DNA from: Streptomyces sp. F001
GTDB taxonomy: Bacteria; Actinomycetota; Actinomycetes; Streptomycetales; Streptomycetaceae
Direction of reading: 5' to 3'
Length of the DNA: 64,000 nt
Assembly: GCF_004187715.1 (NCBI RefSeq)
Contig: NZ_QZWF01000001.1
Coordinates: forward strand, 1,116,001 to 1,180,000
In this document: one piece after another, positions 53,815 through 64,000 of the stretch
How positions within the stretch are numbered: position 1 is the stretch's first letter
Layout: every line of letters starts with the position of its first letter
Made by a program: the position numbers and the translations under genes
Notes under the pieces: generated by a model
Databases searched by the model: none
Seen by the model: only the letters and a program-made list of their open reading frames with translations
What the model was told of the DNA's origin: nothing

Positions 53815-54989
53815 TCGGCGTGACACCGGGCGAGCACCTCCCTGGCGAGCTGGCGGTAGGCGGCGGCACCGACGGAGTTGGAGGCGTACGTGGTGATCGG
53901 CTCACCGGCGACCGTGGTCTCCGGGAAGCGGACCGTGCGCCCGATGACCGTGTGGTAGACGTGGTCGTCGAATGCCTCGACGACCCGCGCGAGCACCTCG
54001 CGGCTGTGCACCGTGCGCGAGTCGTACATCGTGGCGAGGATCCCGTCGAGCTCCAGCTCCGGGTTGAGCCGCTCCTGGACCTTCTCGATGGTCTCGGTGA
54101 GCAGCGCGACACCACGCAGCGCGAAGAACTCGCACTCGAGAGGCACGATCACCTTGTGAGCGGCCGTCAGGGCGTTCACGGTGAGCAGGCCGAGCGAGGG
54201 CTGACAGTCGATGACGATGAAGTCGTAGTCAGGCAGCAGCGGCTTCAGGGCGCGCTGCAGCGTCGACTCGCGGGCCACCTCGGAGACCAGCTGCACCTCG
54301 GCCGCCGACAGGTCGATGTTGCTGGGCAGCAGGTCCATGTTGGGGACCGCCGTCTTCAGCAGCACCTCGTCGGCCGCCATCCCCCGCTCCATGAGCAGGT
54401 TGTAGACGGTGAGGTCGAGCTCCATCGGGTTCACGCCGAGGCCGACCGACAGCGCGCCCTGCGGGTCGAAGTCGACGAGCAGCACCCGGCGCCCGTACTC
54501 CGCGAGCGCGGCACCCAGGTTGATGGTCGACGTCGTCTTGCCGACGCCGCCCTTCTGGTTGCACATCGCGATGATCTTCGCGGGACCGTGGTCGGTCAGC
54601 GGGCCCGGGATCGGGAAGTACGGCAGCGGGCGACCGGTCGGGCCGATGCGCTCACGGCGCTGGCGGGCAGCGTCGGGCGCGAGCGTGGCCGCGTACTCGG
54701 GGTCGGGCTCGTACTCGGCGTCGGGGTCGTAGAAGTGCCCGTCGGGCAGTTCGTCGTAGTCGGCGAAGTGGTTGTGGGGCGCGCCACTTCCGTCGCCGGC
54801 CATGGCGTTCACGTGATGGCCATCCATGCTCTGGTGTGCTGGGCGAGTCACTCCTGAGGTCTGGTGACTCTGGTGGGCTGCGAAGGTGCGCACCGCGACG
54901 GAGCCGACAGCCTCGAACCCCGCGGGAGCCTGGCCCCGCGCAGGGCTTCCTGGTTGACCACCCCCGGGAGAAAATGTCGACTCATTCAC
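53811..54989 (-). CDS. ParA-family ATPase (Soj-like) with long N-terminal extension
   Basis: GTG with first base 54989 follows AAGGAGG; 392 residues. About 125 residues of hydrophilic, acidic N-terminus precede the ParA fold: deviant Walker A CNQKGGVGKTTS, GRRVLLVDFDPQGALSVGLG, IVIDCQPSLGLLT (Walker B and switch), VIVPLECEFFALRG. Distinct from the oriC-proximal ParA of Streptomyces; no parB or parS site (GTTTCACGTGAAAC) was found here. Probably positions a chromosome or protein cargo together with the RHH partner and ScpAB. Confidence 0.9.
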   Translation of the reverse strand: MNESTFSPGGGQPGSPARGQAPAGFEAVGSVAVRTFAAHQSHQTSGVTRPAHQSMDGHHVNAMAGDGSGAPHNHFADYDELPDGHFYDPDAEYEPDPEYAATLAPDAARQRRERIGPTGRPLPYFPIPGPLTDHGPAKIIAMCNQKGGVGKTTSTINLGAALAEYGRRVLLVDFDPQGALSVGLGVNPMELDLTVYNLLMERGMAADEVLLKTAVPNMDLLPSNIDLSAAEVQLVSEVARESTLQRALKPLLPDYDFIVIDCQPSLGLLTVNALTAAHKVIVPLECEFFALRGVALLTETIEKVQERLNPELELDGILATMYDSRTVHSREVLARVVEAFDDHVYHTVIGRTVRFPETTVAGEPITTYASNSVGAAAYRQLAREVLARCHAE

Positions 54990-55382
54990 AAGTCGTCTTA
55001 CCTCCTTGGTGACCAGGAAACTTCTAGACAGGTCAGCGTGGCACCATGCCGACGGTTGGCGACTCTATGGCGTGTCGGCGGTTCGCAGCAACACAATCCG
55101 CCGGACCCGGCCGGATGTGTCGGCAATGAAACATCCCTCTGTCAAGGGCGTACGGCCGTCGCACGGTAGGTTTCACCGGTGTGCGAATCGGTTCAAGGGT
55201 TACGTTCGAGGCGAGTTGACCGAGAGCCGCAAAGTGACCATACACACACCCGGCCGGACCTTGTCGGGCAAGGTCCGGCCGGGTGCGCGAGGTTGACGAG
55301 CCGTGTTGACGTATCGCCTTTACGAAAAGGTGACTTAGGGCCTACTCGGTGATGAGGCCCTGGTCCGAGCCGTGTCGCCGGC
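54990..55382. other. Intergenic region between ald and the ParA gene
   Basis: No gene seen. It holds the ald terminator hairpin (55249-55283) and the promoter area of the ParA operon, including the AAGGAGG ribosome site. No parS-like sequence. Confidence 0.4.
55249..55283 (-). terminator. Strong hairpin downstream of ald
   Basis: CCCGGCCGGACCTTG (55249-55263) pairs perfectly with CAAGGTCCGGCCGGG (55269-55283), 100 bases past the ald stop. Confidence 0.78.
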
Positions 55383-56507
55383 TCAGCCGAGCAGGGACTC
55401 CAGCTCCACGTGCTCCAGGCCGTGCGCCTCGGCGACCTCGCGGTAAGCGACCTTGCCGTCATGGGTGTTGAGGCCCTTGGCGAGCGCGGGGTCGCGGCGC
55501 AGCGCCTCGACCCAGCCGCGGTTGGCCAGCTCGACGATGTACGGCAGCGTGGCGTTGGTCAGCGCGTAGGTGGACGTGTTGGGCACGGCGCCGGGCATGT
55601 TGGCGACGCAGTAGAAGACCGACTCGTGGACCTTGAAGGTCGGCTCGGCGTGCGTGGTGGGGCGGGAGTCCTCGAAGCAGCCGCCCTGGTCGATCGCGAT
55701 GTCGACAAGGACACTTCCCGCCTTCATCCGGGAGACCAGCTCGTTGGTGACCAGCTTCGGGGCCTTGGCACCCGGGATGAGGACGGCGCCGATCACGAGG
55801 TCGGCCTCGAGGCAGGCCTTCTCGAGTTCGAAGGCGTTGGAGACGACGGTCTGGATCTTCGTGCCGAAGACCTTGTCCGCCTCCTTGAGCTTGTTGATGT
55901 CCCGGTCGAGCAGGGTCACGTGGAAGCCCATGCCGATGGCGATCTGCGCGGCGTTCCAGCCGGAGACACCGCCGCCGATGACGACGGCCTTGCCCGCCGG
56001 CACACCCGGGACGCCGCCGGGCAGCACACCGCGGCCGCCGCCCGCGCGCATCAGGTGGTAGGCGCCGACCTGCGGGGCGAGCCGGCCGGCGACCTCGGAC
56101 ATCGGGGCGAGCAGCGGCAGCGCGCGGCTCGGCAGCTCGACGGTCTCGTAGGCGATCGCCGTCGTGCCGGACTCCAGCAGAGCGTCCGTGCACTCCTTGG
56201 AGGCGGCCAGGTGCAGGTAGGTGAAGAGCGTCTGGTCCTTGCGGAGGCGGTGGTACTCCTCGGCGATGGGCTCCTTGACCTTCAGCAGCAGGTCGGCGGT
56301 GGCCCACACCTCGTCGGCGGTGTCGAGGATCTGCGCGCCGGCGGCCAGGTACTCGGCGTCCGGGATCGAGGAGCCGACGCCGGCGCCGCGCTCGATGACG
56401 ACCTGGTGGCCGCCTCGCACCAGCTCGTGCACGCCGGCGGGGGTGATGGCCACCCGGAACTCGTTGTTCTTGACCTCGCGGGGGATGCCGACCTTCACGT
56501 CGATCAC
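55383..56507 (-). CDS. ald: L-alanine dehydrogenase
   Basis: The GTG with first base 56507 has AAGGA 5 bases upstream; in-frame starts further up lack a site. 374 residues. Signature parts: VGIPREVKNNEFRVA, FTYLHLAASKECTD, the NAD Rossmann KAVVIGGGVSGWNAAQIA, and VDIAIDQGGCFEDSRPTTH. It interconverts alanine and pyruvate plus ammonia using NAD; in Streptomyces it supports alanine catabolism and spore development. An inverted repeat lies about 100 bases upstream. Confidence 0.96.
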   Translation of the reverse strand: MIDVKVGIPREVKNNEFRVAITPAGVHELVRGGHQVVIERGAGVGSSIPDAEYLAAGAQILDTADEVWATADLLLKVKEPIAEEYHRLRKDQTLFTYLHLAASKECTDALLESGTTAIAYETVELPSRALPLLAPMSEVAGRLAPQVGAYHLMRAGGGRGVLPGGVPGVPAGKAVVIGGGVSGWNAAQIAIGMGFHVTLLDRDINKLKEADKVFGTKIQTVVSNAFELEKACLEADLVIGAVLIPGAKAPKLVTNELVSRMKAGSVLVDIAIDQGGCFEDSRPTTHAEPTFKVHESVFYCVANMPGAVPNTSTYALTNATLPYIVELANRGWVEALRRDPALAKGLNTHDGKVAYREVAEAHGLEHVELESLLG

Positions 56508-56600
56508 GGTCCTTGGCTCAGAGGGGGTAGTACGCGACATACCCGGATGTTCAGGGCACACCGGGAGACACCGCAGGAGAACGTGCGGCAGAGCCAGTCT

Positions 56601-56633
56601 AATGAAGGCGTTCCCGCTGTCTAGCCTTTCATT
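56601..56633. promoter_or_regulatory. Imperfect inverted repeat upstream of ald (possible Lrp/AsnC-type operator)
   Basis: AATGAAGGC (56601-56609) faces GCCTTTCATT (56624-56633), the same arm with one extra T, separated by 14 bases. It sits 94-126 bases upstream of the ald start. In mycobacteria ald is controlled by the Lrp/AsnC protein AldR; a similar control is inference here. Confidence 0.5.
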
Positions 56634-56636
56634 GCA

Positions 56637-58703
56637 TCAATCTTCAGCGGATGCACTACGGATTTCGCAGGCGTTAGCGTCTTGTTCCATGGCTGGATCT
56701 CGCGTATCGCCCTCCTGCATCTCTTCCCCCAGCATGCGCTCCGCCGCCTTGCGGTGCAGCAGAGCGGCCGTGGAGTCACCGAGGTGGTCCAGGGTGTCGG
56801 CGAGCCGCAGGTGCAGCGCGGCCTGCAGTCGTACGTCCTCCGCGCGGCGCGCCCACTCGACGGCTTCCTGGCAGGTGCGCAGCGACTCCTCGGGCCGCCC
56901 CGCGTACTCCTGGACCCGCGCCAGTTCGCTCAACGCCCGCGCGTGGGCGGCCACATCGCCCAGCTTGCGGTACCCGGCCATCGCGGCGCGCCAGTGCCGC
57001 TGCGCCTCGCCGTAGCGGCCCGCGTAGGTGTGTGCGGTGGCGATACGGCCGTACAGCCGGGCGGCCTCCGCGCGCTCGTCGCGGGCCAGGCGCTCGGCGA
57101 GGGCCCGGCCGAACCAGTCGGCGGCCCGGTCGTGGTCGCCGAGCTCCTGGTGCGCGCCGCCTACGGATTCCATCGCGCGTCCGGTCGCATACGGGTCGTT
57201 CGCCCGGCGTCCGGCGTCCAGGGCGGCCCGGTAGCGGGTCAGCGCGTCGGCCGTGCGGCCGGTCTGGGCGTCCAGGTCGCCGAGATTCAGCAGCGCGGCG
57301 GCCTGCTCGCGGGGCAGGTCCTGGCGCTCGGCCACATCGAGGACGAGGCCGTGGATGCCGTACAGGTCGGGCGCCGCCGCCTGCATGCCGAAGTGGGCCA
57401 CCATCGCCCGCACCAGCTGGGACATCAGACGCCTGGCCAGCGTGTCCAGCTCCCCGTCGGCGACCGCCAGCCGGGCGGCGGCGAGCAGGGCGGGCTTGCG
57501 GATGCGCAGCCAGTCGGCGGCCGCGCGAGGACTGGGGAAGCGCAGGGAGCGCGGCATGCCGAGCAGCTTCTCGCGGGCCTGCGGGCTGTCGGTCTCGGTG
57601 ATGGCCCGGCACGACTGCAGCAGCCGGACCGTCCGCTCCAGCATCCGGGCGCGGGCCAGCTGCAGCTCGGCCGGGCGGTCCTGAGCCTCGATGCGATCGC
57701 GCAGCAAGGGGTGCAGACAACCCGGAATCTCGTACTGCGGCAGCGGCGAGTCCACCGCCCGCAGCAGACCGACGGCGACGAGGTCGTCCAGGGTGGTGCG
57801 GGCGCCGCTGACCGAGCAGCCGGCGAGCGCGGAGGCGGTGTGCGGGTCGACGTACTCGGTGGGGGCCAGGGTGAGCAGTCGCAGTATCCGGGCGGCGGAG
57901 CCCGGCAGGGACGCGTACACGAGCCGGAAGACCCGGCCGAGCGGGGCCCCCTCGTCGCCCTCGGCGCGCAGCTGCTTGGCGAGGTCGGCGACGGCCGCCT
58001 TGGGGCGGGCTGCGAGCCAGCCCCCGGCCAGCGTCAGCGCGGTCGGCTGGGCCTGGCACTCCTCGACGAGCCCTTCGGCCGCCCGCGGGTCGACGGTGAT
58101 CCGGACGGAGCCGGTGAGCCGGGACAGCAGTTCGACGGCGGACTTGGTGTCGAGGCCGCCGAGGGTGCAGGGGCGGACGTCCGAGATCCCGGTCAGCGGG
58201 CCCTGGGAGACGGCGACGACCAGGCAGTCCGGGGTGTCCGGCAGCAAGGCGTCGACCTGCCCGGCGTCGGCCGCGTCGTCCAGCAGAAGCAGGGCCCGGC
58301 GGTCGGTCAGGGCCTCGCGGAGAGCCGCCGCGAGGTCGTCCTCGGCGGCGCCGGGCGGGGTCGGCAGGTCCAGGGCGGACAGTAGTTCGCGGGCGGTGCG
58401 CTCGGTGGGGACGGGGGTGCCGTCGGGTTCGCTGAGCCGGGCCCGCAGTACCCCGTCGGGGTAACGCTCCGCGACCTGACGTACCAGCTCCTCGGCCAGC
58501 GCCGTACGGCCGGAGCCGGGTCTGCCCGCGATGAGGAGCACGCGCGCGCGTGGTGCCTTCCGGCCGGAGAGGGTGTCCAGCCCCGCACGCTCGATGTCGG
58601 CGCGCAGCTCCTTCAACTCCCGTGTGCGGCCCAGGAACTGGCTCTCCGCCGACGTGCGCCCCGACACCTGCACGCCGTCCGTGTCCACCGCCTGATCCGT
58701 CAC
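56637..58703 (-). CDS. NB-ARC-like ATPase with TPR repeats, lacking a DNA-binding domain
   Basis: GTG with first base 58703 (MTDQAVDTDG) has GGGAG upstream; 688 residues. FLGRTRELKELRADIERAG is the typical entry to the nucleotide domain, then LLIAGRPGSGRTALAEELV, where the Walker A Lys is Arg, and ALLLLDDAADAGQVDALLP as Walker B. A winged-helix/linker region follows to about 390; from 470 onward TPR repeats are visible (ALLNLGDLDAQTGRTADALT, ESVGGAHQELGDHDRAADWF). The usual SARP/BTAD or HTH N-domain is absent. Perhaps a signalling scaffold; function unknown. Confidence 0.82.
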   Translation of the reverse strand: MTDQAVDTDGVQVSGRTSAESQFLGRTRELKELRADIERAGLDTLSGRKAPRARVLLIAGRPGSGRTALAEELVRQVAERYPDGVLRARLSEPDGTPVPTERTARELLSALDLPTPPGAAEDDLAAALREALTDRRALLLLDDAADAGQVDALLPDTPDCLVVAVSQGPLTGISDVRPCTLGGLDTKSAVELLSRLTGSVRITVDPRAAEGLVEECQAQPTALTLAGGWLAARPKAAVADLAKQLRAEGDEGAPLGRVFRLVYASLPGSAARILRLLTLAPTEYVDPHTASALAGCSVSGARTTLDDLVAVGLLRAVDSPLPQYEIPGCLHPLLRDRIEAQDRPAELQLARARMLERTVRLLQSCRAITETDSPQAREKLLGMPRSLRFPSPRAAADWLRIRKPALLAAARLAVADGELDTLARRLMSQLVRAMVAHFGMQAAAPDLYGIHGLVLDVAERQDLPREQAAALLNLGDLDAQTGRTADALTRYRAALDAGRRANDPYATGRAMESVGGAHQELGDHDRAADWFGRALAERLARDERAEAARLYGRIATAHTYAGRYGEAQRHWRAAMAGYRKLGDVAAHARALSELARVQEYAGRPEESLRTCQEAVEWARRAEDVRLQAALHLRLADTLDHLGDSTAALLHRKAAERMLGEEMQEGDTRDPAMEQDANACEIRSASAED

Positions 58704-58876
58704 GGGCCACACTCCCGTCCCACCGCACCGCACACATCCCGCCGGGACTCCGGTTCGGGCGCTTACAGAGCCTAGTTCACGCTCTGCGACGAACCGTGTG
58801 GAGCACGGCGGGGACGTCCCCCGATCGGATCAGGCGATCGTCACACCGGGGGACGCCGCAGGCGCCCTGTGCGTGT

Positions 58877-59503
58877 TCAGGACTCGAAGGGACGCGCGGG
58901 CCACGGCGCCTGCGCCGGGCGCAGCGCGTCGAGGCCGTCGCCCTGCCGGGCGGCGACGAGCGAGAGGACGCCCACGACGAGGCAGGTGTTGTGCAGCTCG
59001 CCGGCCAGCACGCCACGCACGAGCTCCTCGACCGGCACGCGCGCGAGCTCCATGTCGGCCTCCTCGTCCTCGACCTCGAAGCGCTCTCCGTCGGCGTCGG
59101 ACAGGCCCCGGGCCAGGAAGATCCGCACGGCCTCGTCGCAGCCGCCGGGCGTGGTGTAGACGTCGGTCAGCACCCGCCAGTCCTCGGCCTTGACGTGCGC
59201 TTCCTCGTAGAGCTCGCGCTGGGCGGCGTGCAGCGGGTTCTCGCCCGGGACGTCGAGCAGCCCGGCCGGGATCTCCCAGAGCTTGTGGCGCACGGGGTGG
59301 CGGTACTGGCGCAGGACGAGCACGCGGCCGGCCTCGTCGAGGGCGAGGACCGCCACCGAGCCCGGGTGCACCTGGTAGTCGCGGCGTACGACGGTGCCGT
59401 CGGGCATGACCACGTCGTCGGTGCGGACGGAGGTCTTGTTGCCCACGAAGGGGGTGTCAGTGGCCCGGATCTCCCACTCCTCCGGGGTGTCCTTGATCGT
59501 CAT
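58877..59503 (-). CDS. Nudix hydrolase, ADP-ribose pyrophosphatase type
   Basis: ATG with first base 59503 (MTIKDTPEEW) after GGAAGGA; 208 residues. The Nudix box reads GLLDVPGENPLHAAQRELYEEA, split as G-x6-E-x7-RE-x2-EE with the one-residue insertion common in ADP-ribose pyrophosphatases; a preceding VLVLRQYRHPVRHKLWEIPA fits that subfamily. Hydrolyses a nucleoside diphosphate linked to a moiety, probably ADP-ribose. It follows pyrG on the same strand after a hairpin. Confidence 0.9.
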   Translation of the reverse strand: MTIKDTPEEWEIRATDTPFVGNKTSVRTDDVVMPDGTVVRRDYQVHPGSVAVLALDEAGRVLVLRQYRHPVRHKLWEIPAGLLDVPGENPLHAAQRELYEEAHVKAEDWRVLTDVYTTPGGCDEAVRIFLARGLSDADGERFEVEDEEADMELARVPVEELVRGVLAGELHNTCLVVGVLSLVAARQGDGLDALRPAQAPWPARPFES

Positions 59504-59547
59504 GCCCTGTCCTTCCACGTGCAAAGAATCCCCGTACAAGAGAAACC

Positions 59548-59578
59548 GGGGTGCTCACCTTTTGAAGGTATGCACCCC
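59548..59578 (-). terminator. Hairpin between pyrG and the Nudix gene
   Basis: GGGGTGC (59548-59554) pairs with GCACCCC (59572-59578), with an inner ACCTT/AAGGT pairing. Lies 22 bases past the pyrG stop. Confidence 0.6.
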
Positions 59579-59599
59579 GGCCACCGTACAACTGGTGTG

Positions 59600-61267
<1,668 letters not shown>

Positions 61268-61777
61268 GGCCAAGAGGAGGCTCCCGTGGTCGCGTTCTGG
61301 AGTGCGGTGCGGCTGTCCGGCCCGGAGATCCCGGGTTTTCTGGAGGAGCCGTCGCTGCGGTTCGGGGGTTTCTTGCCCACCGGTCCACGGGCTACCAGGG
61401 TATCAGCGCCACGGCCCGATGGCGCCCGGCCACGCTCCGCGCACAGTCCGCCACGGACATGCACTGCTCACCCTTTTCTCACCCGGCGCTCACTCGTTCG
61501 GCGCACGCGCGTTGCCCGGAGCGGCACGCAGATCATCTACGTGCGTCGTATCCTGCTCGGACACTCGCTGCCGAGCCCGCCGGCACCACGGCACCACCCC
61601 CGTCCGTACGCACCGGAACAACAAGAGCTCGTCAGTTCGTTGAGCGACGACGGTCGTTTTGCCTCTCGGCAGGGCGACGGTTTTACTTCACAGTTCAACG
61701 ACGCATTACAACAACCCCCTGACCGCTTTAGCGCAAGCCCCCTGTGGGGCTACGTGGCCGTTCGACTGGAGTTGCAC
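61268..61777. other. Divergent region between pyrG and the GH15 gene
   Basis: No gene supported, although one frame remains open on the plus strand into the GH15 gene. It carries the pyrG promoter region (minus-strand TGATACCCT around 61396-61404 as a possible -10) and, from 61620, an A/T-richer stretch likely to hold the GH15 promoter. Confidence 0.35.
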
Positions 61778-63565
61778 GTGGCCGGGCGTATCGAGGACTA
61801 CGCACTCATCGGAGACATGCAGACCGCTGCCCTGGTCTGCCGGGACGGCACAGTCGACTGGCTGTGCCTGCCCCGCTTCGACTCGCATGCCATCTTCGCC
61901 GGTCTGCTGGGCACCGAAGAGCACGGGTTCTGGCGGATCGGCCCTGCGCACGCGGCCGACGCCGAACCCCCGACGGCGGCCCGGCGCGGCTACCGCGGCG
62001 ACTCGCTGATCCTCGAGTCGGAGTGGGACACCCCGCGCGGCACGGTCCGCGTGATCGACTTCATGCCCCCCAGGGACGGCGCGCCACAGCTGATCCGGAT
62101 CGTGGAGGGCGTCTCGGGCCGGGTACCGATGCGCTCGGCGCTGCGGATGCGGTTCTCCTACGGCCGGATCGTCCCGTGGGTGCACAAGCACGACGGGCGC
62201 ACGGTCGCGGTCGCGGGGCCGGACTCTGTGTGGTTCGACACATCTGCCGAGACGTACGGCAGGGCGCTGACGACGTACGCCGACTTCACGGTCGCGCCGG
62301 GCGACCGGATCGCGTTCACCATCTCGTGGCAGGCCTCGCACCGCGAGCCCCCGCCGCTGCCGGAGCCGGAGCAGTCGCTGGAGGCGACGGAGGACTTCTG
62401 GCGCGAGTGGGTGGAGCACTGTACGTACCACGGCCCGTACCGCGAGGCGGTGGTCCGCTCGCTGATCACGCTGAAGGCCCTGACCGGCATCGTCGCGGCG
62501 CCCACGACCTCGCTGCCGGAGGAGATCGGCGGCGTACGCAACTGGGACTACCGCTACACCTGGCTGCGGGACGCCGCGATCACCCTGTCCTCGCTGCTGC
62601 GCACCGGCTACCGCGAGGAGGCCCGCGCCTGGCGCGAGTGGCTGCTGCGCGCGGTCGCCGGCGACCCCGAGAACCTGCAGATCATGTACGGCATCGCCGG
62701 CGAGCGCGAGCTGGGCGAGGCAGAGCTGGACTGGCTGCCCGGCTACGAGAACTCCGCCCCGGTACGGGTCGGCAACGGCGCCGCACACCAGCTCCAGCTC
62801 GACGTGTACGGCGAGGTCACCGAGGCCCTGCACCTGGCGCACATGACGGGCCTGGCCCGCAGCGACTACGCCTCGCTGCTCCAGCTGAAGCTGATCCGCT
62901 ACCTGGAGGACCACTGGCAGGAGCCGGACGAGGGCATCTGGGAGGTGCGCGGCCCGCGCCGCCACTTCGTGCACTCCAAGGTCATGGCGTGGGTCGCCGT
63001 CGACCGCACGATCAAACTGCTGGAGTCCGGCGACGCCGACGGCCCGCTGGAGCGCTGGCGCGAGCTGCGTGACGACATCCACCGGGACGTGTGCGAGAAG
63101 GGCTACGACAAGGAGCGCAACACCTTCACGCAGTCGTACGGCTCGCAGGAGCTGGACGCCTCGCTGCTGCTGATCCCGCAGATGGGCTTCCTGCCGCCGG
63201 ACGACAAGCGCGTGATCGGCACCATCGAGGCCATCCAGCGCGAACTGTCCACGCCGGACGGCTTCATCCTGCGCTACCCGACGCAGGGCGAGGACGCGGG
63301 CGTCGACGGTCTCCCCGGCGACGAGGGCGCCTTCCTGGCCTGCTCGTTCTGGATGGCGGACGACCTGGCGATGATCGGCCGAGTCGACGAGGCCCGCAAG
63401 CTGTTCGAGAAGCTGCTCTCCCTGCGCAACGACCTCGGACTGCTCGCCGAGGAGTGGGACCCGCGCCTGCAGCGCCAGGTCGGCAACTTCCCGCAGGCCT
63501 TCAGCCACGTCCCGCTCATCGACACGGCACTGCGCCTGACGGCCTCGGGGGCATACGGAGGCTGA
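61778..63565 (+). CDS. GH15 family glycoside hydrolase (glucoamylase / trehalase-like)
   Basis: GTG at 61778 (AGRIEDYALIGDMQTAALV follows) with GGAG 6 bases upstream; 595 residues. An N-terminal beta-sandwich (TVDWLCLPRFDSHAIFAGLL) is followed by the (alpha/alpha)6 barrel: EEIGGVRNWDYRYTWLRDAA at the substrate site, WLPGYENSAPVRVGNGAAHQ, and the GFLPPDDKRV to LPGDEGAFLACSFWMADDLA stretch with the second catalytic Glu. No signal peptide, so cytoplasmic. Actinobacterial members of this group include trehalases and maltooligosaccharide-cleaving enzymes. Confidence 0.92.
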   Translation: MAGRIEDYALIGDMQTAALVCRDGTVDWLCLPRFDSHAIFAGLLGTEEHGFWRIGPAHAADAEPPTAARRGYRGDSLILESEWDTPRGTVRVIDFMPPRDGAPQLIRIVEGVSGRVPMRSALRMRFSYGRIVPWVHKHDGRTVAVAGPDSVWFDTSAETYGRALTTYADFTVAPGDRIAFTISWQASHREPPPLPEPEQSLEATEDFWREWVEHCTYHGPYREAVVRSLITLKALTGIVAAPTTSLPEEIGGVRNWDYRYTWLRDAAITLSSLLRTGYREEARAWREWLLRAVAGDPENLQIMYGIAGERELGEAELDWLPGYENSAPVRVGNGAAHQLQLDVYGEVTEALHLAHMTGLARSDYASLLQLKLIRYLEDHWQEPDEGIWEVRGPRRHFVHSKVMAWVAVDRTIKLLESGDADGPLERWRELRDDIHRDVCEKGYDKERNTFTQSYGSQELDASLLLIPQMGFLPPDDKRVIGTIEAIQRELSTPDGFILRYPTQGEDAGVDGLPGDEGAFLACSFWMADDLAMIGRVDEARKLFEKLLSLRNDLGLLAEEWDPRLQRQVGNFPQAFSHVPLIDTALRLTASGAYGG

Positions 63566-63652
63566 GGCCACGGCTGGAAGGCCGGAAAGGACCGACGGGC
63601 CGCCCCGGCCTAGGCTGGAAGCGCATGCGCCCTTCGCCGGAAGGGGGCGGCC

Positions 63653-64000
63653 ATGTCCTCCAAGGCGCACACGCTCCTCGCCGCGCTCCGCGACGATCTC
63701 GACGGCAATGTGTTCGCCCCGTGGGATCCGGGCTACGACGATGCCCGGTCGGTGTTCAACGCGATGATCGACCGCCGACCGGCCGTGATCGCGCAGTGCG
63801 CGCACGAGGCCGATGTCGTGCGGGCCGTGCGCTTCGGACGCGACCTGGACCTGAACATCGCGGTGCGCGGCGGCGGTCACAGCGTCGCGGGGATGGGGAC
63901 GAACGACTCCGGACTGGTCGTCGACCTGCGCCGGATGCATCACGTCACCGTCGATCCCGCAGCCGAGGCGGTCCGGATCGGCGGCGGCGCCACGATGCGC
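63653..64000 (+). CDS. FAD-linked (BBE-like) oxidoreductase, truncated by the window end
   Basis: ATG at 63653 after GGAAGGGGG; 116 residues are visible. The FAD_binding_4 start is clear: PAVIAQCAHEADVVRAVRF and AVRGGGHSVAGMGTNDSGLV, where the His is the usual covalent FAD attachment site of berberine-bridge-type oxidases. Such enzymes oxidise sugars or secondary metabolites. There is no signal peptide in the visible part. The 3' end lies outside. Confidence 0.88.
   Translation, partial: MSSKAHTLLAALRDDLDGNVFAPWDPGYDDARSVFNAMIDRRPAVIAQCAHEADVVRAVRFGRDLDLNIAVRGGGHSVAGMGTNDSGLVVDLRRMHHVTVDPAAEAVRIGGGATMR

Noticed and set aside
55160..55180. GTTTCACCGGTG as a parS site near the ParA gene.
   Set aside because: It differs from the Streptomyces parS consensus GTTTCACGTGAAAC in the second half and is not palindromic.

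Overview
The window is high-GC actinobacterial chromosome and reads as a Streptomyces core region. The evidence is very strong G/C bias at third codon positions, many GTG and TTG starts, and a recognisable set of core genes: a SepF-like sflA, der, cmk, tyrA, aroH, scpA/scpB, a ParA-like ATPase, ald and pyrG. From memory this resembles the S. coelicolor SCO1725-SCO1777 neighbourhood; that was not checked here. No rRNA, tRNA, CRISPR array, insertion sequence or prophage was seen.

Layout. 1-2600: a secreted SGNH esterase (partial), a secreted subtilisin-like protease and a small membrane protein. 2601-11766: an envelope or exopolysaccharide locus with a FemAB/CelD-like acyltransferase, two GT2 glycosyltransferases, a CE4 polysaccharide deacetylase, a very large flippase-like protein with an extra membrane domain, and a convergent clan-A glycoside hydrolase. 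11935-18778: an AAA ATPase, DUF72, a GntR regulator, GNAT, DUF402 and a methyltransferase with tandem promoter-like repeats, then a 44-codon ORF, a sortase-anchored LPMO and a secreted lipase. 18900-23250: a more accessory stretch with gene remnants, a VOC protein, an OmpR-type two-component system and a VanZ protein. 23500-25900: two streptogrisin-type proteases. 26100-36400: a DUF5685 protein with a Cys-rich tail, sflA, an acyl-CoA dehydrogenase, an MFS exporter, a PIG-V-like mannosyltransferase, a PAP2 phosphatase, an I78-type inhibitor and a lone ctaD. 36250-43230: a WYL regulator and a split branched-chain amino-acid-type ABC transporter locus (binding protein and lipoprotein on one strand, permease and two ATPases on the other). 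43330-45800: an Rpf/LysM protein, an SseB protein and a hypothetical protein.

45858-63600 is housekeeping, mostly on the minus strand. ParA-like, RHH protein, ScpA, ScpB and pseudouridine synthase are overlapping or close and probably co-transcribed, ending at a strong hairpin. They are followed by aroH-tyrA and cmk-acyltransferase-der. Upstream lie ald with an inverted repeat, an NB-ARC/TPR protein, a Nudix hydrolase and pyrG. A GH15 enzyme and a truncated FAD-linked oxidase close the window on the plus strand.

A cross-cutting observation is that at least five coding frames break by one base (near 5700, 29721, 36640, 41113 and 41501), and similar breaks may explain three more remnants. Four of the five lie in or beside short G/C runs. 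I suspect residual sequencing indels, but genuine frame decay is possible and each is reported separately.
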